Origin: DATGMB01 sp035293845
Lineage (GTDB): Bacteria; Acidobacteriota; Terriglobia; Bryobacterales; Bryobacteraceae
Direction: 5' to 3'
Length of the DNA stretch: 7,446 nucleotides
Assembly (NCBI GenBank): GCA_035293845.1
Contig: DATGMB010000293.1
Coordinates: forward strand, 1-7,446
The position numbers and the translations under genes are program-made. Below, piece after piece: positions 4,800 through 7,446 of this stretch (positions within the stretch are counted from its first letter, which is position 1; every line of letters starts with the position of its first letter). The notes under the pieces were generated by a model. It saw only the letters and a list, made by a program, of their open reading frames with translations, did not search any database and was not told where the DNA came from.

Positions 4800-6494
4800 A
4801 TGGCTACTCCAACGAGTTCGATTGCCACGACGCGCGGCGGCGCGTTCTTAACCGAGGATCGCGCGCCGGCGGAGATTTTCACGGCGGAGGACCTGAGCGC
4901 GGAGCATCGTGCGATTGCCCGGACCGTCGACGAGTTCTATGCAAAGGAGGTCGAGCCGCATCTGGAGGCGATTCAACATCACGAGCCGGGCGTCGCGCGG
5001 GAGGTCTGCCGCAAAGCCGCGGAGATGGGGCTCGCGGCCATCATGATCCCGGAAAAATTCGGCGGCATGGAGATGGACTTGACCGCCATGATGGTCGCGG
5101 CCGAACACTTCGCCGGCGATGCGTCGTTTTCCGGGTGGATCTCCGCTCACGTCGGGATCGGCACGTTGCCGCTGCTCTTTTTCGGCAACGAGCAGCAGAA
5201 GGCCAAATACCTGCCGAAGCTCGCGAGCCTCGAGATGCTTTCGGCCTACGCGCTCACCGAGCCGCATGCCGGGTCGGACGCGCTCGCGGCGCGCACGCGG
5301 GCGGACCTTTCGCCGGACGGCACGCACTACATCCTCAACGGGCAGAAGATGTGGATCACCAACGGCGGCGCGGCGGATCTGTTCACGGTGTTCGCCAAGG
5401 TCGGGGGCGAGAAGTTCACCGCGTTTCTGGTCGAGCGCGGCTTCGGCGTCAAGAGCGGCGCCGAAGAAAAGAAGATGGGGATCAAGGGAAGCTCCACCAC
5501 GGCTCTGTATTTCGATAACGTGCCGGTGCCGGCCGAAAATGTCCTCGGCGAGATCGGGCGCGGGCACATCATCGCACTGAACGTGCTGAACATCGGGCGG
5601 CTGAAGCTCGGGCCGGGGACGATGGGCGGCGCCAAGAAGGTGCTCGCGGCTTGTTTGAAATACGCGAAGGACCGGAAGGCGTTCGGCCGCGCGATCGGCG
5701 AATTCGGGGCGATCAAACACAAGCTCGCGGAGATGGCCATCCGGATCTACGCTGGCGAAGCCATGGTCTGGCGCACCGTCGGCATGATCGAGGCGCGGCT
5801 GGGTGGATTCTCCTGGGAGCGCGCCGACGGGGCGCAGATGGTGTTGAAGGCGGTCGAGGAGTTCGCGGTGGAATGCTCGATCGTCAAGGTGTTCGCGAGC
5901 GAGGTGCTGGATTACGTCACTGACGAGGGCGTGCAGATCCACGGCGGCTATGGGTTCCACCAGGATTACATGGTGGAGCGGGCCTACCGCGATTCGCGCA
6001 TCAACCGCATTTTCGAGGGGACCAACGAGATCAACCGTCTGTTGATTCCGGGAATGCTGCTCAAGCGCGCGGCGCGGGGGCAGTTGGCGCTCGAATGGAG
6101 CGGGGACGATCTGCGAGCGGACGCGCCCGTGGAGGACCGGCTGGTGCGGAACGCGAAAGCGCTGGCCCTCGCCGCGCTGAACGCGGCCGGTCGCTACGGC
6201 GCCGCGCTCGACGAGCAGCAGGAAGTGCTGATCCGGATCGCGGATATTATCATTGAGACGTATGCGATGGAATCGGCCCTGCTGCGGGCCCGCAAACTTG
6301 GTGAAGGCAGCATGGCGGCGGAAATGACTTCCGTGTTTCTGCGCGATGCGATGGGGCGGATCGAGATCGCGGCCCGCGACGTGCTGCCGGTCGAGGCCGT
6401 GCGGCATCTTGCTGCGTGCGAGCCGGTGGACGCGATCGTGCTGCGGCGGGCCATCGCGGATCGTCTTTTGCGGGCCGGGAGGTACGTGCTATGA
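4800..6494 (+). CDS. Acyl-CoA dehydrogenase, long VLCAD/ACAD9-like type
   Basis: FAD enzyme that introduces the 2,3-double bond into acyl-CoA, the first oxidative step of the cycle, passing electrons on to an ETF. It is 564 residues long against about 380 for ordinary members. After a 30-residue N-terminal extension comes the helical domain, then the signature ALTEPHAGSD (151-160), the WITN strand (185-188) and the C-terminal helical domain with QIHGGYGF (379-386). The likely catalytic base is E406 in IFEGTNEINR. From about 424 to 564 runs an extra, mostly helical, alanine-rich region, the architecture of mitochondrial VLCAD/ACAD9 and of similarly long bacterial enzymes. In VLCAD this extension serves dimerisation and membrane contact; here that is only an analogy. 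No signal peptide or transmembrane segment is apparent. The start is fixed by a GGAGG 6 nt upstream. It sits 1 bp after the bifunctional enzyme, and its TGA overlaps the next ATG. A preference for long chains is inferred from architecture, not demonstrated. Confidence 0.95.
   Translation: MATPTSSIATTRGGAFLTEDRAPAEIFTAEDLSAEHRAIARTVDEFYAKEVEPHLEAIQHHEPGVAREVCRKAAEMGLAAIMIPEKFGGMEMDLTAMMVAAEHFAGDASFSGWISAHVGIGTLPLLFFGNEQQKAKYLPKLASLEMLSAYALTEPHAGSDALAARTRADLSPDGTHYILNGQKMWITNGGAADLFTVFAKVGGEKFTAFLVERGFGVKSGAEEKKMGIKGSSTTALYFDNVPVPAENVLGEIGRGHIIALNVLNIGRLKLGPGTMGGAKKVLAACLKYAKDRKAFGRAIGEFGAIKHKLAEMAIRIYAGEAMVWRTVGMIEARLGGFSWERADGAQMVLKAVEEFAVECSIVKVFASEVLDYVTDEGVQIHGGYGFHQDYMVERAYRDSRINRIFEGTNEINRLLIPGMLLKRAARGQLALEWSGDDLRADAPVEDRLVRNAKALALAALNAAGRYGAALDEQQEVLIRIADIIIETYAMESALLRARKLGEGSMAAEMTSVFLRDAMGRIEIAARDVLPVEAVRHLAACEPVDAIVLRRAIADRLLRAGRYVL
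6477..6482 (+). promoter_or_regulatory. Shine-Dalgarno of the acyl-CoA ligase gene
   Basis: GGGAGG lies 8 nt before the ATG at 6491. Together with the ATGA stop/start overlap (6491-6494) it supports the start at 6491 over the nearby in-frame ATG at 6497, and points to translational coupling with the acyl-CoA dehydrogenase. Confidence 0.75.
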
Positions 6495-7446
6495 AGATGC
6501 CGCTGACGCCGGTGCGGTGCCTGTATCGCGGCGTCGATCTGTTTCCGCACAAAGTCGGGATCGTTTCGGGTCCGTGCCGCTTCACGTACCGCGAGTTCGG
6601 CGAGCGCTGTGAACGGCTCGCACACGGACTGCGGAGCGAGGGCGTGGTGCGCGGCGACCGCGTCGCGTTCCTCAGCTTCAACAACAATCAGTTGCTCGAA
6701 GGCTACTACGCTGCGCCGCTGATCCGCGCCATGGTGATGCCGCTCAACGTGCGGCTGCAGCCGGCGGAGCTGTCCGCGATTCTGAATCACGCCGAGCCGC
6801 GCGTGTTGTTCTACGAAAGCGATTTCGCGCCGTATATCGCCGTGCTGCGGCAGACCTGCCCGGCGGTCGTGCGTTGGGTTGAAATCGGGCCGGAATACGA
6901 GGAACTGCTGGGGCGGGGAAGGATCGAGCGGCCGGACATCTTCTCCTTCGATGAGGATGAGATCGCGGAACTGTTCTACACCAGCGGAAGCACGGGCACG
7001 CCCAAAGGTGTGATGCTGTCGCATCGCACGCTGTACCTGCACGCGCTGGCCGTCGGCGGCACGTTCAACCACGACGATAACGGCGTCGAGCTGCACACCA
7101 TCCCGCTGTTTCACGCTAACGGATGGGGCCGGCCGCAGACCGCGGTGATGAATGGCCTCAAGCAGGTGATGGTGCGACGGTTCGAGCCGGCACAGGTGCT
7201 GCGGCTGATTCAGGAAGAGGGCGCGACGGCTATGTCGCTCGTGCCGACCATGGCCAACGCGCTGATCAACTGCCCGGATCTGGGAAGATTCGACACCTCG
7301 ACGTTAAAGCAGATTCACATCGGCGGCGCCGCGGCCGCGCCGGAGCTGATCGCGGCAATGGAGAAGGCCTTCCGCTGCGAGGTGATCGCGGGCTACGGGC
7401 TGACGGAGACGTGCCCGGTCGCGACCTCGGCGCGCACCAAGAGCAC
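6491..7446 (+). CDS. AMP-forming acyl-CoA ligase (fatty-acid--CoA ligase), N-terminal part, cut by window edge
   Basis: This is the first 318 residues of an ANL-superfamily adenylating enzyme, open to the right edge with no stop. It would activate a carboxylic acid with ATP and CoA to acyl-CoA plus AMP and PPi. The phosphate-binding loop YTSGSTGTPKGV is at 163-174, the substrate-pocket motif PLFHANGWG at 205-213, the IGGAAAAPEL segment at 277-286, and the adenine-binding GYGLTET at 301-307. The FHxNGWG version of the pocket motif is typical of medium- and long-chain fatty acyl-CoA synthetases. The N-terminal segment YRGVDLFPHKVGIV (12-25) is the usual beginning of this family. The hinge and the C-terminal lysine domain lie outside. 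As third gene of the operon, with an ATGA overlap, it would feed the dehydrogenase encoded just before it. Another carboxylic acid substrate, such as an aryl or branched acid, cannot be excluded. Confidence 0.94.
   Translation, partial: MKMPLTPVRCLYRGVDLFPHKVGIVSGPCRFTYREFGERCERLAHGLRSEGVVRGDRVAFLSFNNNQLLEGYYAAPLIRAMVMPLNVRLQPAELSAILNHAEPRVLFYESDFAPYIAVLRQTCPAVVRWVEIGPEYEELLGRGRIERPDIFSFDEDEIAELFYTSGSTGTPKGVMLSHRTLYLHALAVGGTFNHDDNGVELHTIPLFHANGWGRPQTAVMNGLKQVMVRRFEPAQVLRLIQEEGATAMSLVPTMANALINCPDLGRFDTSTLKQIHIGGAAAAPELIAAMEKAFRCEVIAGYGLTETCPVATSARTKS

Noticed and set aside
4848..6407. 519-codon open frame on the minus strand opposite the acyl-CoA dehydrogenase
   Set aside because: It is antisense to a gene with full catalytic motifs. 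Its translation is rich in Arg, His and Pro with no recognisable domain, the normal shadow of a high-GC gene.

Overview
This is a GC-rich bacterial chromosomal window devoted almost entirely to fatty-acid (acyl-CoA) beta-oxidation. Seven protein genes fill nearly every base, two of them cut by the window edges. I see no RNA genes, mobile elements, CRISPR arrays or long repeats. No marker gene fixes the taxon. The gene content, the style of the proteins and the mix of SD-less first genes with SD-led internal genes would suit an acidobacterium of the Bryobacter/Solibacter type, but that is a low-confidence guess.

Layout, left to right. Positions 1-287 (minus) hold the N-terminal part of a short-chain dehydrogenase. 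It diverges from a PaaI-type hotdog thioesterase at 325-762 (plus). The thioesterase runs head-on into a histidine-phosphatase-family gene at 753-1406 (minus), and their 3' ends overlap by 10 bp. The phosphatase lies 2 bp downstream of a thiolase at 1409-2599 (minus), so these two probably share a transcript. A 72-bp divergent promoter region at 2600-2671 separates the thiolase from a rightward operon. That operon encodes a fused enoyl-CoA hydratase/3-hydroxyacyl-CoA dehydrogenase (2672-4798), a long VLCAD-type acyl-CoA dehydrogenase (4800-6494) and an acyl-CoA ligase (6491 to the edge). The operon genes are 1 bp apart or overlap by ATGA, and the internal ones have good Shine-Dalgarno sequences.

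Together the products cover the cycle. The ligase activates a free acid to acyl-CoA, the acyl-CoA dehydrogenase makes the 2-enoyl-CoA, the bifunctional enzyme hydrates and oxidises it to 3-ketoacyl-CoA, and the thiolase releases acetyl-CoA. The thioesterase could recover CoA from dead-end acyl-CoAs. The roles of the SDR and the phosphatase in this setting are unknown.

The most interesting non-coding signal is the 72-bp divergent region. A consensus TTGACA -35, a TAGACT -10 and an imperfect inverted repeat lie on top of each other there, as expected for a repressor operator (TetR type is my guess). A second pattern is that three genes with a recognisable -10 box have it only 8-12 nt before the start codon and lack a Shine-Dalgarno sequence, which predicts leaderless or nearly leaderless mRNAs. 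I did not find a wholly new system; the window reads as a well-organised metabolic locus with a few unusual details.
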